From: Betaproteobacteria bacterium | Lineage (GTDB): Bacteria > Pseudomonadota > Gammaproteobacteria > Burkholderiales > Rhodocyclaceae | NCBI GenBank assembly: GCA_020621405.1 | Contig: JAHRYN010000001.1 | Coordinates: 496,001 to 560,000, forward strand | Direction of reading: 5' to 3' | Length of the DNA: 64,000 nt | Shown here: one piece after another, positions 6,895 to 16,663 of the stretch | Position numbering within the stretch: position 1 is the stretch's first letter | Layout: every line of letters begins with the position of its first letter | Position numbers and translations under genes: made by a program | The notes under the pieces: model-generated | Database searches by the model: none | The model's input: the letters and a program-made list of their open reading frames with translations, nothing else | What the model was told of the DNA's origin: nothing

Positions 6895-7929
6895 TCAGGC
6901 GTTCAGGCGCTGCACCAGACCGAGCGCGTCGCGGTAGCGCGTGTCCTGCGCCAGCTGCGGCCGGTCCGGGAAGGACGACGCGGGCAGCAGCGAGGCGACG
7001 CGCGCGCTGCGCACGCTGTCGTGTTCGGGGTGCCAGCGGTCGATCAGCTCGACCGCCGTGGCGCGCGCATTGCACACCAGCACCATGTCGCAGCCGGCGT
7101 GCCAGGCCGCCTGCGCCCGTGCGACCACGTCGCCGGCCACAGACGCGCCTTCCATCGACAGGTCGTCGCTGAACACCACGCCGTTGAAGGCCAGCCGCTC
7201 GCGCAGGATGTCCTGCACCCATTTGCGTGAAAAGCCCGCCGGCATGCTGTCGACGGCCGGATAGATGACGTGCGCCGGCATCACCGCGTCGATCTGCTGC
7301 CCGAGCTGCAGATAGGGCTGGATGTCGGTGCGCCAGATCGTGTCGAAGTCGCGCTCGTCGACCGGGATGGCGACATGCGAATCGGCTTCGACGAAGCCAT
7401 GACCCGGAAAGTGCTTGCCAACCGATTTCATGCCGGCCGCACGCAGCCCTTCGGCCAGTGCGCCGGCCAGCGGCGCGACGATGGCCGGATCGCGGTGGAA
7501 GGCGCGGTCGCCGATCACGCCGCTGCGACCGAAGTCGAGATCGAGCACCGGCGTGAACGACAGATCCACGCCCAGCGCCCGCAGTTCGGCCGCCAGCACG
7601 AAACCGGTCGCGCGCGCCTCGTCGAGCGCGGCCGGCGCGTCGGCTTCGTAGCGCGCGCCCAGCGTGCGCATGGCCGGCAGATGCGTGAAACCGTCGGTCC
7701 GGAAGCGCTGCACGCGCCCGCCTTCGTGATCGACCGCGATCAGCAGCGGCGGCCGGCGCACCGCGTGGATGGCTTCGGTCAGCGCCTGCAGCTGGCGCGC
7801 GTCGGCGAAATTGCGGGCGAACAGGATGAGGCCGCCGACCGAAGGGTGGGCCAGCAGTTCTCGGTCTTCGGCATCGAGTTCGAAACCGGCCACATCGAGC
7901 ATGACCGGACCGGGTGCTGTGAATTTCAT
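6895..7929 (-). CDS. nagZ: Beta-N-acetylhexosaminidase, cell-wall recycling
   Basis: 344-residue cytoplasmic glycoside hydrolase family 3 enzyme that removes GlcNAc from anhydromuropeptides imported during peptidoglycan turnover. The KHFPGHG signature is at 172-178, the mobile-loop acid/base His is in EADSHVAIP (about 185), and the nucleophile Asp is in FSDDLSM (about 255). No signal peptide is present, as expected. The start codon overlaps the acpS stop (ATGA), placing it third in a pdxJ-acpS-nagZ unit. Confidence 0.96.
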   Translation of the reverse strand: MKFTAPGPVMLDVAGFELDAEDRELLAHPSVGGLILFARNFADARQLQALTEAIHAVRRPPLLIAVDHEGGRVQRFRTDGFTHLPAMRTLGARYEADAPAALDEARATGFVLAAELRALGVDLSFTPVLDLDFGRSGVIGDRAFHRDPAIVAPLAGALAEGLRAAGMKSVGKHFPGHGFVEADSHVAIPVDERDFDTIWRTDIQPYLQLGQQIDAVMPAHVIYPAVDSMPAGFSRKWVQDILRERLAFNGVVFSDDLSMEGASVAGDVVARAQAAWHAGCDMVLVCNARATAVELIDRWHPEHDSVRSARVASLLPASSFPDRPQLAQDTRYRDALGLVQRLNA

Positions 7930-8327
7930 GCAGTGTTCTCCACGCGCTCGACCACCACGAAGGCGAGCGCGAAAGCGGAACCGTCCGCGGATTCGTCGGA
8001 CAGTGAAAGATGGGTGCGCAGGCCGCGCTGGTCGAGCCAGTCCGTCAGCGCGTCGTCGAAGGCGAGCACCGGCTTGCCCAGATCGTCGTGCGTCACGGCG
8101 ATGGCACGCAGCAGCACCGGCGCGCGGATGCCGGTGCCCAGCGCCTTGCCGAGCGCCTCCTTGGCCGCGAAGCGCTTGGCCAGGAAGCGCGCCGGATGAT
8201 GCGCGCGGGCGAATTCAGCGGTTTCGGACGGCGCCAGGATGCGCGTCGCCAGCCGGTCGCCGTGACGTGCCAGCATGCGCTCGATGCGCGTGATGCCGCA
8301 CAGGTCGGTGCCGACACCGAAGATCAC
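7926..8327 (-). CDS. acpS: Holo-[acyl-carrier-protein] synthase
   Basis: 133-residue enzyme that transfers 4'-phosphopantetheine from CoA to the serine of acyl carrier protein. The Mg-binding [13 protein letters not shown] motif is at the N-terminus and the second signature [20 protein letters not shown] at about 50-70. It is coupled by ATGA overlaps to pdxJ upstream and nagZ downstream. Its substrate ACP is encoded at 22284-22529 in this window. Confidence 0.96.
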   Translation of the reverse strand: MIFGVGTDLCGITRIERMLARHGDRLATRILAPSETAEFARAHHPARFLAKRFAAKEALGKALGTGIRAPVLLRAIAVTHDDLGKPVLAFDDALTDWLDQRGLRTHLSLSDESADGSAFALAFVVVERVENTA

Positions 8328-9079
8328 GCAGCCCTCCCGGCGGCCTCACGCATCAGCTGCTTCATTTCGCGCACCGCCTCGCGCAGGCCGACGAACACCG
8401 AGCGGCTGACGATGGCGTGACCGATGTGCAGTTCGCGCACGCCCGGCAGTTCGGCCACCGGCTGCACATTGGCGTAGTTCAGCGCGTGGCCGGCGTTGAA
8501 GCGCATGCCGAGGTCGCGGATCAGCTTGCCGCCGGCACGCACCTTGTCCAGTTCCACCACCACCGCCTGCGATTCGCGATCGCGGCCAAGGCCATGGAAG
8601 GCGTGCGCGTACGGGCCGGTATGCACTTCGCACACCTGGGCGCCGATGCGCGCGGCCGCCTCGATCTGCGGCAGTTCGGCATCGATGAACACGCTGGTGA
8701 CGATGCCGGCGTCGCGCAGACGGCTGACCACGCCGTGCAGACGCGCTTCCTGCGACACGATGTCCAGCCCGCCCTCGGTGGTCACCTCGTGCCGCCCTTC
8801 CGGCACCAGCATGGCCATTTCCGGCTTCAGGCTGCAGGCGATCTCCACCATTTCGGGCGTGGCGGCCATTTCGAGATTGAGCTTGATATGCACCAGATCG
8901 CGCAGCCGGCGCACGTCGTCGTCCTGGATGTGGCGACGGTCTTCGCGCAGATGCACGGTGATGCCGTCGGCGCCGCCCAGATGCGCTTCCACCGCCGCCC
9001 ACACCGGGTCCGGCTCGTAGGTGCGGCGCGCCTGCCGCAGCGTGGCGACGTGGTCGATGTTGACGCCGAGTTCGATCAT
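8324..9079 (-). CDS. pdxJ: Pyridoxine 5'-phosphate synthase
   Basis: 251-residue TIM-barrel enzyme that condenses 1-deoxyxylulose-5-phosphate with 3-amino-2-oxopropyl phosphate to give pyridoxine phosphate, the last ring-forming step of vitamin B6 synthesis. The N-terminus ([17 protein letters not shown]) and the barrel motifs [16 protein letters not shown] and HTGPYAHAF are characteristic, and the length is normal. It lies five bases after recO and overlaps acpS, the conserved recO-pdxJ-acpS order. B6 demand may be relevant here because glyA and sga products are PLP enzymes; that link is inference. Confidence 0.97.
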   Translation of the reverse strand: MIELGVNIDHVATLRQARRTYEPDPVWAAVEAHLGGADGITVHLREDRRHIQDDDVRRLRDLVHIKLNLEMAATPEMVEIACSLKPEMAMLVPEGRHEVTTEGGLDIVSQEARLHGVVSRLRDAGIVTSVFIDAELPQIEAAARIGAQVCEVHTGPYAHAFHGLGRDRESQAVVVELDKVRAGGKLIRDLGMRFNAGHALNYANVQPVAELPGVRELHIGHAIVSRSVFVGLREAVREMKQLMREAAGRAA

Positions 9080-9084
9080 GATGG

Positions 9085-9819
9085 TCAGATGTCCTGTAGT
9101 TCCATGAATACGCGCCGGGTGCGCAGCTCCTGCCCCTGCAGGTAGTGCGAGATCAGCGCACGCATCAGCGATTTTGCCAGCCGTGCCACCTGCGGGTCGG
9201 TGTAGTCGTCGGCGTGAATGGCCAGCGCCTGCGCGCCGGTCAGGTTCACTTCGCCATCGGCCGCAACGTCGTCCTCAAGCAGCCCGACCTCCGAACGATA
9301 GGTGTAGCGCGCCGCAACATCCAGCGGGTCGCCGTTGGCGTCGCAATCCAGCGTCAGTCCGTAGCCGAGTTCGCGCAGCAGCGCCTTCTCGAAGCCGCGC
9401 AGCAACGCCTCGTGCCGGGCGGTTTCGCGCGGCGCGAGCGCCAGCTTCTGCAGCGTTTCGGCGTACAGGTCGAACAGCGCCGGATGAGCGTCGTCGCGCG
9501 CCAGCAGGCGCTGCAGCAATTCGTTCAGATAGTAGCCGAGCAGCAGCCGGGGCCCTGACAGCATCGGCCAGGCGCGTTGCCACTCGGCGCGCGCCAGCGT
9601 GCGCAATTCACCTTGGCCGAACCAGCCCAGTTCCAGCGGCTGGAATTCGACCAGCACGCCGCGCAGCGCGGCACGCGGGCGCTTGGCGCCGCGCGCGACC
9701 AGACCGATGCGGCCGAATTCGCGACTGAACACGTCGACCACGAGGCTGGTTTCGCGATAGGGGTGGGCCTGCAGCAGGAAGGCGGACTGGCCGTCCACCC
9801 GCTGCTTGCCCGAGGTCAC
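9085..9819 (-). CDS. recO: DNA repair protein RecO
   Basis: 244-residue recombination mediator that helps load RecA on SSB-coated DNA in the RecFOR pathway. The N-terminal OB-fold ([21 protein letters not shown]) is followed by a helical domain with [15 protein letters not shown] chose the GTG at 9819, which has a GGAGG ribosome site 7-11 bases upstream; no in-frame ATG gives a better start. A 61-bp gap separates it from era. Confidence 0.95.
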   Translation of the reverse strand: MTSGKQRVDGQSAFLLQAHPYRETSLVVDVFSREFGRIGLVARGAKRPRAALRGVLVEFQPLELGWFGQGELRTLARAEWQRAWPMLSGPRLLLGYYLNELLQRLLARDDAHPALFDLYAETLQKLALAPRETARHEALLRGFEKALLRELGYGLTLDCDANGDPLDVAARYTYRSEVGLLEDDVAADGEVNLTGAQALAIHADDYTDPQVARLAKSLMRALISHYLQGQELRTRRVFMELQDI

Positions 9820-9880
9820 GGAACCGCCCTCCGGCCGCTGCGCGAATCGGAGCCGGCCTTGTTCGGCCGTGCACGCGACT

Positions 9881-10771
9881 TCATGGCTCGAAGCCCAGAC
9901 TCTTGAGCGCGCGTTCGTCGTCCGCCCAGCCGCTGCGCACCTTCACGTGCAGCTCGAGGAACACCTTGGAGCCGAACACCTTTTCCATGTCCAGCCGCGC
10001 GGCGGTACCCACGGTCTTCAGCACTTCGCCATTGCGGCCGATCACGATGCCTTTGTGCGCTTCGCGGCTGACGATGACGCAGGCGGCGATGCGGCGCATC
10101 GCGCCTTCGGCCTCGAAGCGCTCGATCTCGACCGCCAGCCCGTACGGCAGTTCGTCGCCCAGCTGCCGGAACAGCTTCTCGCGGATGTATTCGGCAGCCA
10201 GGAAGCGTTCGCTGCGGTCGGTGAAGTCATCGGCGTCGAACATGGCCTGACCTTCGGGCAGCAGGCCGCCCGCCACCTTCATCAGCGCATCGAGCCCGTC
10301 GCCGCGCTGTGCGCTGACCGGCAGGATGGCGTGGAAGTCGTGCAGCTTGGCGATGCGTTCGACGAAGGGCAGCAGCTTTGCGCGATCGCCCGCCTTGTCG
10401 GTCTTGTTCAACAGCAGCAGTACCGGCCGGTCCTTCGGCAGCAGCGCGATCACTTCCTCGTCGGCTTCGGTCAGCCGGCCGGCTTCGATCACGAACAGGA
10501 TCACATCGACATCGGCCAGCGCCTGCGTGACCGAGCGGTTCATCACGCGATTGAGCGCGTTGCGGTGCTTGGTCTGGAAACCCGGCGTGTCGACGAACAC
10601 GAACTGGCTGCCGTCGCGCGTCAGCACGCCGTGGATGCGGTGGCGCGTGGTCTGTGCCTTGGCCGAGGTGATGCTCACCTTCTGGCCGATCAGGCGGTTC
10701 ATCAGCGTCGACTTGCCGACATTGGGCCGTCCGACGATGGCAATGAAGCCGCAGTGAGTGATGTCGGTCAT
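9881..10771 (-). CDS. era: GTPase Era
   Basis: 296-residue essential GTPase that binds the 3' end of 16S rRNA and supports 30S assembly. G1 GRPNVGKS (about 14-21), G3 DTPG and G4 NKTD are all present, and the C-terminal KH domain has the GxxG loop (IGRNG, about 236). The ATG at 10771 overlaps the rnc stop (ATGA). The rnc-era-recO order is as in E. coli. Confidence 0.97.
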   Translation of the reverse strand: MTDITHCGFIAIVGRPNVGKSTLMNRLIGQKVSITSAKAQTTRHRIHGVLTRDGSQFVFVDTPGFQTKHRNALNRVMNRSVTQALADVDVILFVIEAGRLTEADEEVIALLPKDRPVLLLLNKTDKAGDRAKLLPFVERIAKLHDFHAILPVSAQRGDGLDALMKVAGGLLPEGQAMFDADDFTDRSERFLAAEYIREKLFRQLGDELPYGLAVEIERFEAEGAMRRIAACVIVSREAHKGIVIGRNGEVLKTVGTAARLDMEKVFGSKVFLELHVKVRSGWADDERALKSLGFEP

Positions 10772-11445
10772 GTCTGCCCCCGCAGTTGTTCGAGTGCACG
10801 CGCAGCGGCGGCCTGTTCGGCGTGGCGGCGGTTGCTGCCCTCGCCTTCGGTGGAAATACCCAGCGTGTCGATGCGGCAGCGGGCGCGGAAGGCCTGCGCG
10901 TGCTCCGCGCCGGTGACCGCGCTGATCTCGTAGACGGGCAGCGCGGTACGCCGTGCCTGCAGCCATTCCTGCAACGCGGTCTTGGGATCGCGCGCATCGA
11001 CGGTCGGATCGAGGCCGGTCAGGCGGTTGCCGAACAGCCGGGCGACCGTCTGCCGCGCCGCCGGATAACCTGCATCGATGAAAACCGCACCGATCAGTGC
11101 TTCCAGCGCATCGGCAAGGATGGACGGCCGGCTGCGGCCGCCGGTCTTGACCTCGCCCTCGCCCAGTCTGAGCATCGGACCCAGATCAAGTGCGGTCGCC
11201 ATGTCGGCCAGCGTTTCCTGTTTGACCAGATTGGCGCGCAGGCGAGACAGCACCCCCTCCGGCAATTCGGGGAAGCGCTCGCACAGCAGGTCGGAGGCGA
11301 TGCAGTCCAGCACCGCGTCGCCGAGGAACTCGAAGCGCTCGTTGTGGGTAGCTGAAAAGCTGCGATGGGTCAGCGCCTGCGTGAGCAGGGCTCTCGATGA
11401 AAAAACGTGGCCGAGACCGCGCTCGACCCGATCGGCAATGGTCAC
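10768..11445 (-). CDS. rnc: Ribonuclease III
   Basis: 225-residue double-strand-specific endoribonuclease that processes rRNA precursors and structured mRNAs. The signature NERFEFLGDAVLD (about 35-47), a second acidic cluster ADALEALIGAVFIDAG (about 107-122) and a C-terminal double-stranded-RNA-binding domain (from DPKTALQEWLQ) are all present. The start is GTG at 11445, four bases after the stop of the DUF4845 gene; upstream residues in the frame do not match the family. Confidence 0.96.
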   Translation of the reverse strand: MTIADRVERGLGHVFSSRALLTQALTHRSFSATHNERFEFLGDAVLDCIASDLLCERFPELPEGVLSRLRANLVKQETLADMATALDLGPMLRLGEGEVKTGGRSRPSILADALEALIGAVFIDAGYPAARQTVARLFGNRLTGLDPTVDARDPKTALQEWLQARRTALPVYEISAVTGAEHAQAFRARCRIDTLGISTEGEGSNRRHAEQAAAARALEQLRGQT

Positions 11446-11449
11446 GGCT

Positions 11450-11815
11450 TCAGTTGGACCCCTTGGCGGAACCGTCGAAGTCGAACACCAGACTGACCGG
11501 GCCCCACAGCGGCACCTTGCGGGTGTAGGAGAACGAGAGTTCGACGCCGTTCGAATCCTTGATGATTTCGAGATCCTGCGGCGTGACGCTGGACATTTCG
11601 TCCATGATCGCGCGCTTGGCATAGGCGTTGCGATAGTCGGCGACGGTGCCGCCCTTGATCTCGCCGTTCTTGGCGATGGCGTTCACATTCTTCAGGATGG
11701 TGTAGTACTCGATGACCGCGGGGACCGTCTTCATGCCGAGGATGACGACGAGCCCCACCAGCGCCATGACGATAATGAAGCCCACCATGCTCAGTCCGGA
11801 TTGCGTGCGCTGCAT
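11450..11815 (-). CDS. DUF4845 membrane-anchored protein
   Basis: 121-residue protein with one N-terminal transmembrane segment (MVGFIIVMALVGLVVILGM) and a roughly 90-residue domain probably on the periplasmic side. The family is commonly found between lepB and rnc in beta- and gammaproteobacteria; its function is unknown, and the N-terminus looks pilin-like. An excellent ribosome site (GGGGAGAGAAA) precedes the ATG at 11815. The position suggests a link to export or to the neighbouring ribosome-processing genes, without direct evidence. Confidence 0.85.
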   Translation of the reverse strand: MQRTQSGLSMVGFIIVMALVGLVVILGMKTVPAVIEYYTILKNVNAIAKNGEIKGGTVADYRNAYAKRAIMDEMSSVTPQDLEIIKDSNGVELSFSYTRKVPLWGPVSLVFDFDGSAKGSN

Positions 11816-11844
11816 CACTTTCTCTCCCCTGTCTATTCGACTAC

Positions 11845-12657
11845 TTACCTGAAGCTGCCGATGCGGCTGAAGTCCACGCCCTTGGGCGGGATGATGCTGT
11901 CCGCGTGAAACCAGATGAAGAAGGCCTTGCCGACGATGTTCCGGTCGGGTACGAACCCCCATACACGGCTGTCCGCGCTCTGGTCGCGATTGTCACCCAG
12001 CATGAAGTAGTGACCGGCCGGCACCTCGCAGCGAACGCCGTCGTGATTGTAGACACAGTTTTCCCGGCCCGGAAAATCGAGCGCCATCGGCACGTCGGCT
12101 CGTGCATCGCGGTCGTTCAGGATGGCGTGCTGGACCGCGCCCAGCGTCTCGTTGAAGCGCCCCGAGTAGTAGGCGCGTTCCTTGTGCAGGTAGTCTTCCA
12201 TCGGCTGCACCGGCACCTCGACGCCGTTGATGGTCAGACGCTTGTTCTGGTAGGCGATCTTGTCGCCGGGCAGGCCGACCACACGCTTGATGTAGTCGAC
12301 CGAGGGATCGGCCGGGTAACGGAACACCATCACGTCGCCACGCTGCGGATCGTTGATCTGCAACACCTTGGAATTGAGCACCGGCAACCGGATGCCGTAA
12401 GTGAATTTGTTGACCAGGATGAAGTCGCCGACCAGCAGGGTGGGAATCATCGAACCGGACGGAATGCGGAAAGGCTCGACCACGAAGCTGCGCAGGCCGA
12501 ACACCACGATGATGACCGGAAAGAAGCTGGCACCGTACTCCACCCACAGCGGTTCGCGCGTGCCGGTTCCGCGCTGCTTCGCGAAGACCATCTTGTCGGC
12601 CACCCACAGGATGCCCGTGAGCACACACAATACGAAAAGGATCAGAGCGAAATTCAA
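11845..12657 (-). CDS. lepB: Signal peptidase I
   Basis: 270-residue inner-membrane protease that cleaves Sec and Tat signal peptides. Two N-terminal transmembrane segments precede the periplasmic catalytic domain. The nucleophile Ser lies in PSGSMIPTLLVGD (about 90), the general base Lys in DYIKRVVGLPGD (about 146), and box E is GDNRDQSADSR. The frame starts with TTG at 12657; MNFALILF is the usual N-terminus and no ATG upstream fits. It lies 18 bp after lepA, the conserved lepA-lepB pair. Confidence 0.96.
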   Translation of the reverse strand: MNFALILFVLCVLTGILWVADKMVFAKQRGTGTREPLWVEYGASFFPVIIVVFGLRSFVVEPFRIPSGSMIPTLLVGDFILVNKFTYGIRLPVLNSKVLQINDPQRGDVMVFRYPADPSVDYIKRVVGLPGDKIAYQNKRLTINGVEVPVQPMEDYLHKERAYYSGRFNETLGAVQHAILNDRDARADVPMALDFPGRENCVYNHDGVRCEVPAGHYFMLGDNRDQSADSRVWGFVPDRNIVGKAFFIWFHADSIIPPKGVDFSRIGSFR

Positions 12658-12675
12658 GATTGAAGTCCCGTCTAT

Positions 12676-14469
12676 TTATTTGTCGTCGACACGCAGCACG
12701 GCAAGGAAGGCTTCCTGCGGAATTTCCACATTGCCCACCTGTTTCATGCGCTTCTTGCCTGCCTTCTGCTTTTCCAGCAGCTTCTTCTTGCGCGTGATGT
12801 CCCCGCCATAGCACTTCGCGAGCACGTTCTTGCGCAGGGCCTTGATCGTTTCACGCGCGATGATGTGCGCACCGATTGCCGCCTGCACCGGAACATCGAA
12901 CATCTGGCGCGGAATCAGTTCGCGCATCTTGGCCGCCACTTCGCGCCCGCGATGCTGTGCATTGGCGCGATGCACGATGACCGACAGCGCATCGACCTTC
13001 TCGCCGGCAACCATGAGGTCGAGTTTGACCACGTCCGCGGCGCGGTATTCCTTGAATTCGTAGTCGAGCGAAGCATAGCCACGCGACACCGACTTCAACT
13101 TGTCGAAGAAGTCGAACACCACCTCGGCCATCGGCAGGTCGTACGTAAGCTGCACCTGACGGCCGTGATAGAGCAGGTTCACCTGGTTGCCGCGCTTCTG
13201 CTCGCACAGCGTGATCACCGCACCGAGGTATTCCTGCGGCAGGAAGATGACCGCCTTGATGATGGGTTCGCGGATTTCGGCGGTCTTCGACGAATCCGGC
13301 AGCTTGGCCGGATTTTCGACCATCACGATGCTGCCATCGCTCATCAGCACCTCATACACGACGGTCGGTGCCGTGGTGATGAGATCCATGTCGAACTCGC
13401 GTTCCAGCCGCTCCTGCACGATTTCCATGTGCAGCATGCCGAGGAAGCCGCAGCGGAAGCCGAAGCCCAGCGCCTGCGACACTTCGGGTTCGTACTGCAG
13501 CGAGGCGTCGTTGAGCTTGAGCTTCTCGAGCGATTCGCGCAGCTGGTCGTACTCGCTCGCCTCGACCGGATACAGGCCGGCGAACACCTGCGGCTTGATT
13601 TCCTTGAAACCGGGCAGCGGTGCTTCGGCACGACGGTCCGACAGCGTGATCGTGTCGCCCACCTTCGCGGCCTTGAGCTCCTTCAGACCGGATATGACGA
13701 AACCCACCTCGCCGGCCGACAGACTGTCCTTGGACAGCGATTTCGGCGTGAACACGCCAACCTGGTCGCACTGGTACTGCGCACCGGTCGACATCAGCAG
13801 CATCTTGTCCTTCGGCCGCAGCGCACCGTCAATCACGCGCACCAGCATCACGACGCCGACGTAGTTGTCGAACCAGGAGTCGATGATGAGCGCCTTGAGC
13901 GGCGCCGCGGGATCTCCCTTGGGCGGCGGAATGCGTACGATCAGCATTTCAAGGATGTCGTCTATCCCCATGCCGGTCTTTGCCGAGCACGGAATCGCGT
14001 CGGTCGCGTCGATGCCGATGACGTCCTCGATTTCCTGCTTCGCGTTGTCCGGATCGGCCTGCGGCAGGTCCATCTTGTTCAGTACCGGCACCACCTCGAC
14101 ACCGAGTTCGAGTGCGGTGTAGCAGTTGGCCACGGTCTGCGCCTCGACGCCCTGCGAGGCGTCCACCACCAGCAGCGCGCCTTCGCAGGCCGACAGCGAA
14201 CGGCTGACCTCGTACGAAAAGTCGACGTGGCCCGGGGTGTCGATCAGATTGAACTGGTAGGTCTGCCCATCACGCGCCTTGTAGTGCAGCGCGGCCGTCT
14301 GTGCCTTGATCGTGATGCCGCGTTCGCGCTCGATGTCCATCGAGTCGAGCACCTGCGCCTCCATCTCGCGATCGGACAGGCCGCCGCAGCGCTGGATCAG
14401 CCGATCCGCGAGCGTGGACTTGCCATGGTCGATGTGGGCGATGATGGAAAAATTTCGGATGTGCTGCAT
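12676..14469 (-). CDS. lepA: Elongation factor 4 (LepA)
   Basis: 597-residue translational GTPase that acts on stalled or mispositioned ribosomes. G1 AHIDHGKST (about 11-19), G3 DTPGHVDF and G4 NKMD are present, followed by EF-G-like domains and the LepA-specific C-terminal domain ending in lysine-rich [20 protein letters not shown]. Length is as in E. coli. Only about 22 bp separate the ATG from an upstream intrinsic terminator, so its promoter must overlap the terminator or lie within the preceding gene. Confidence 0.97.
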   Translation of the reverse strand: MQHIRNFSIIAHIDHGKSTLADRLIQRCGGLSDREMEAQVLDSMDIERERGITIKAQTAALHYKARDGQTYQFNLIDTPGHVDFSYEVSRSLSACEGALLVVDASQGVEAQTVANCYTALELGVEVVPVLNKMDLPQADPDNAKQEIEDVIGIDATDAIPCSAKTGMGIDDILEMLIVRIPPPKGDPAAPLKALIIDSWFDNYVGVVMLVRVIDGALRPKDKMLLMSTGAQYQCDQVGVFTPKSLSKDSLSAGEVGFVISGLKELKAAKVGDTITLSDRRAEAPLPGFKEIKPQVFAGLYPVEASEYDQLRESLEKLKLNDASLQYEPEVSQALGFGFRCGFLGMLHMEIVQERLEREFDMDLITTAPTVVYEVLMSDGSIVMVENPAKLPDSSKTAEIREPIIKAVIFLPQEYLGAVITLCEQKRGNQVNLLYHGRQVQLTYDLPMAEVVFDFFDKLKSVSRGYASLDYEFKEYRAADVVKLDLMVAGEKVDALSVIVHRANAQHRGREVAAKMRELIPRQMFDVPVQAAIGAHIIARETIKALRKNVLAKCYGGDITRKKKLLEKQKAGKKRMKQVGNVEIPQEAFLAVLRVDDK

Positions 14470-14491
14470 CGTTTGATTGGAAACTGGAATG

Positions 14492-14517
14492 AAAAAGGGT
14501 GCCCTGGCAGCACCCTT
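14492..14517 (-). terminator. Intrinsic terminator at the end of the rpoE-degP operon
   Basis: On the minus strand, an 8-bp stem (AAGGGTGC paired with GCACCCTT, 7-base loop) runs into five T. It lies 24 bp after the glutaredoxin-like gene and just before lepA. Confidence 0.85.
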
Positions 14518-14541
14518 GTCTGGTCAGCCGGATCGGCGAAT

Positions 14542-14799
14542 TCAAGCGCGCGATTCTAACAGATAGGCCTCGACCGCCCCGGCATCGAGTCGGTGACGGC
14601 ACAATTCGCGCGCGCCGGCGCACAGGACCGGAATGTGTTCGCCATAGACGTCCTCGAATTCCGGGTGTTCGTCGATGTCGATCTCGCGTACGGCTATGCC
14701 GTGCGGGGCGATCAGGGGTTCGAGCGCTTCGAGCAGGTCGTCGCACAGGTGACACCACCTACGCAGGTACAGCGTCAGTTCCGGTGCTGCACCGCTCAC
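14542..14799 (-). CDS. Glutaredoxin-family protein (DUF836-like)
   Basis: 85-residue single-domain thioredoxin-fold protein with a CxxC motif (WCHLC, Cys at about 16 and 19) after the first strand and a cis-Pro region (HIPVL). It would act as a cytoplasmic thiol-disulfide oxidoreductase; its partner is unknown. The start overlaps the degP stop (ATGA), so it is the last gene of the sigma-E operon, which suggests a role in envelope or redox stress; that is inference. Confidence 0.85.
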   Translation of the reverse strand: MSGAAPELTLYLRRWCHLCDDLLEALEPLIAPHGIAVREIDIDEHPEFEDVYGEHIPVLCAGARELCRHRLDAGAVEAYLLESRA

Positions 14800-16238
14800 T
14801 TGGCAGCCCCCTGCTCGCCCGGCGCGCGCAGGGTCAGGAAGGTCTGGTTGTCGCCACGCCGCACCAGCACCGTCAGCCCGACCTTCGGTTCCATGCTGGA
14901 AAGAATCTTGTTGAACTGGTCGAGCGTGGCCACCGGCGTCTGCTTGCCGCGGGCGATGACAGCGAGGATGACATCGCCGACCCGCAGGTCGGAACGGGTG
15001 TTGCCGGTCACGTCCTCGACCCGCAACCCGCTGTCGACCTTCATGTCGCGTTTCTGCAGCGGCGTCAGCTCGGACAGCACCAGACCGAGGCGGTTGGGCG
15101 GCGTCGCCGCATCGGGCGACGCACCGCGCCGGCCGCGACGCGGATCGATGCGCTCGTCGCTCAATTCAGCCACCGTCACACGGACGTCGCGTGACGCACC
15201 GGCGCGCCAGACCTGCGCAACCGAGGTCGCGCCCGGCTTGATCGCACCAACCAGGCGCGGCAGGTCGCCCGACGCCTCGACCGGCTTGCCGTCGAAACGC
15301 ACGATCACGTCGCCGGGCTCGATGCCCGCCTTCTCCGCCGGGCCACGCGGTTCGACCGAACTGACCAGGGCACCTTCGGCGCGCGGCATGCCGAACGAAT
15401 CCGCCAGTTCCTTCGTCACCTCCTGGATGACCACGCCAATGCGGCCACGCTGCACACGCCCGTTGGCACGCAACTGCGCCTGCACGTCCATTGCGACGTC
15501 GATCGGGATCGCGAACGACAGCCCCATGAAGCCGCCGTTCCGGCTGTAGATCTGCGAATTGATGCCGACCACCTCACCGCGCAGGTTGAACAGCGGCCCG
15601 CCGGAATTACCCGGATTGATCGCCACATCGGTCTGGATGAAGGGGACGAAATTTTCCTGCGGCAGCGAACGGCCCTTGGCCGACACGATGCCGGCGGTCA
15701 CCGTGCTTTCGAAACCGAAGGGCGACCCGATGGCGACTACCCACTCGCCGACGCGCAGCCGCGCCGGATCACCGAACCTGACCACCGGCAGGCCGTTCGC
15801 CTCGATCTTGAGCAGTGCCACGTCGGTGCGCTTGTCGGCACCGATCACGCGCGCCCGGAACTCCCGCTTGTCGTTGAGCTTGACCGTGATTTCGTCCGCC
15901 TCGTCGACCACGTGCGCATTAGTCAGCAGGTAGCCGTCGGCCGACACGATGAAGCCGGAACCGAGCGAGCGGGCGTCCTGCCCGCCCGGGCCGCCGGGCT
16001 GCTGCGGCACGAAGCGGCGGAAGAAGTCGAACATCGGATCGTCTTCGCTCATGCCGGGCGGCAGTTGCGGCGCTGCGCGCGCACTGACCTTCTGCGTCGT
16101 GCTGATATTGACGACCGCCTGCCCCTGGCGCTCGACCAGATCGGAAAATCCCGGCATGTCACGCTGCACCGGAGCGGGTGCCGCACCGGCGAAGGTGGAA
16201 ACGAGGCTGAACAGGACGGCCGACAGGAATGTTTTCAT
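14796..16238 (-). CDS. degP: Periplasmic serine protease/chaperone DegP (MucD-type)
   Basis: 480-residue HtrA-family protease that degrades misfolded periplasmic proteins. A signal peptide (about 1-20, FAGAAPA) precedes a trypsin-like domain with catalytic His109 (TNAHVVD), Asp139 (TDVALL) and Ser212 (GNSGGPL), followed by two PDZ domains (about 270-360 and 390-475). It overlaps rseC by four bases. The rpoE-rseA-rseB-rseC-degP order equals algU-mucA-mucB-mucC-mucD of Pseudomonas, so it is expected to be sigma-E controlled. Confidence 0.96.
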   Translation of the reverse strand: MKTFLSAVLFSLVSTFAGAAPAPVQRDMPGFSDLVERQGQAVVNISTTQKVSARAAPQLPPGMSEDDPMFDFFRRFVPQQPGGPGGQDARSLGSGFIVSADGYLLTNAHVVDEADEITVKLNDKREFRARVIGADKRTDVALLKIEANGLPVVRFGDPARLRVGEWVVAIGSPFGFESTVTAGIVSAKGRSLPQENFVPFIQTDVAINPGNSGGPLFNLRGEVVGINSQIYSRNGGFMGLSFAIPIDVAMDVQAQLRANGRVQRGRIGVVIQEVTKELADSFGMPRAEGALVSSVEPRGPAEKAGIEPGDVIVRFDGKPVEASGDLPRLVGAIKPGATSVAQVWRAGASRDVRVTVAELSDERIDPRRGRRGASPDAATPPNRLGLVLSELTPLQKRDMKVDSGLRVEDVTGNTRSDLRVGDVILAVIARGKQTPVATLDQFNKILSSMEPKVGLTVLVRRGDNQTFLTLRAPGEQGAAK

Positions 16239-16663
16239 GGCTCGACAGGCAGAACCCGACCGGACTGCGCGGTCAGCGAGGGAATGATCGATGGGCGGGC
16301 TCGTGCATGGCGCAGCCACAGCACGGAAACGCACAGACCCGACAGCGCACCGATGGCGACGACGGCATCGGACTCGCCGGCGATCAGCCGCGCCGTCAGC
16401 GCACCGGCAAACAGCGCAAACAGCGCAACGCCGTAAAACATGAAGGCGGCGATCAACGGCGCGCGCTGCGGAACAGTCACCGCAACCCGCTCGCCTTCAT
16501 GCACATCGGGGCCGGCCGGCAGAACGTAGGTGGCCATGGCGCTCGTACAGGCGCGGCCGCAGCCGCCCGATTCCGCGCATCGCCCGCAGCCGCTCTGGCG
16601 CTCGACATCGACCCAGGCCAGGCCGTCGGACACGCGCCGCACCAGACCGAAACGCACTTCCAT
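16235..16663 (-). CDS. rseC: RseC/MucC family protein
   Basis: 142-residue inner-membrane protein. The N-terminus carries the Cys cluster typical of the family (CGRCAESGGCGRAC, about 26-39), then two transmembrane segments (about 75-115). Related proteins take part in SoxR reduction and in modulating sigma-E. The start overlaps the rseB stop by one base (TGATG) and the end overlaps degP, so it is fully embedded in the operon. Confidence 0.93.
   Translation of the reverse strand: MEVRFGLVRRVSDGLAWVDVERQSGCGRCAESGGCGRACTSAMATYVLPAGPDVHEGERVAVTVPQRAPLIAAFMFYGVALFALFAGALTARLIAGESDAVVAIGALSGLCVSVLWLRHARARPSIIPSLTAQSGRVLPVEP

Noticed and set aside
5294-6937. 547-codon open frame on the plus strand opposite uvrC
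   Set aside because: Shadow of high-GC coding sequence; composition is Arg/His/Gln-rich and without domains, while the minus strand encodes a complete UvrC.
12865-14559. 564-codon plus-strand frame opposite lepA
   Set aside because: Mirror frame of lepA codons; no recognisable protein features.
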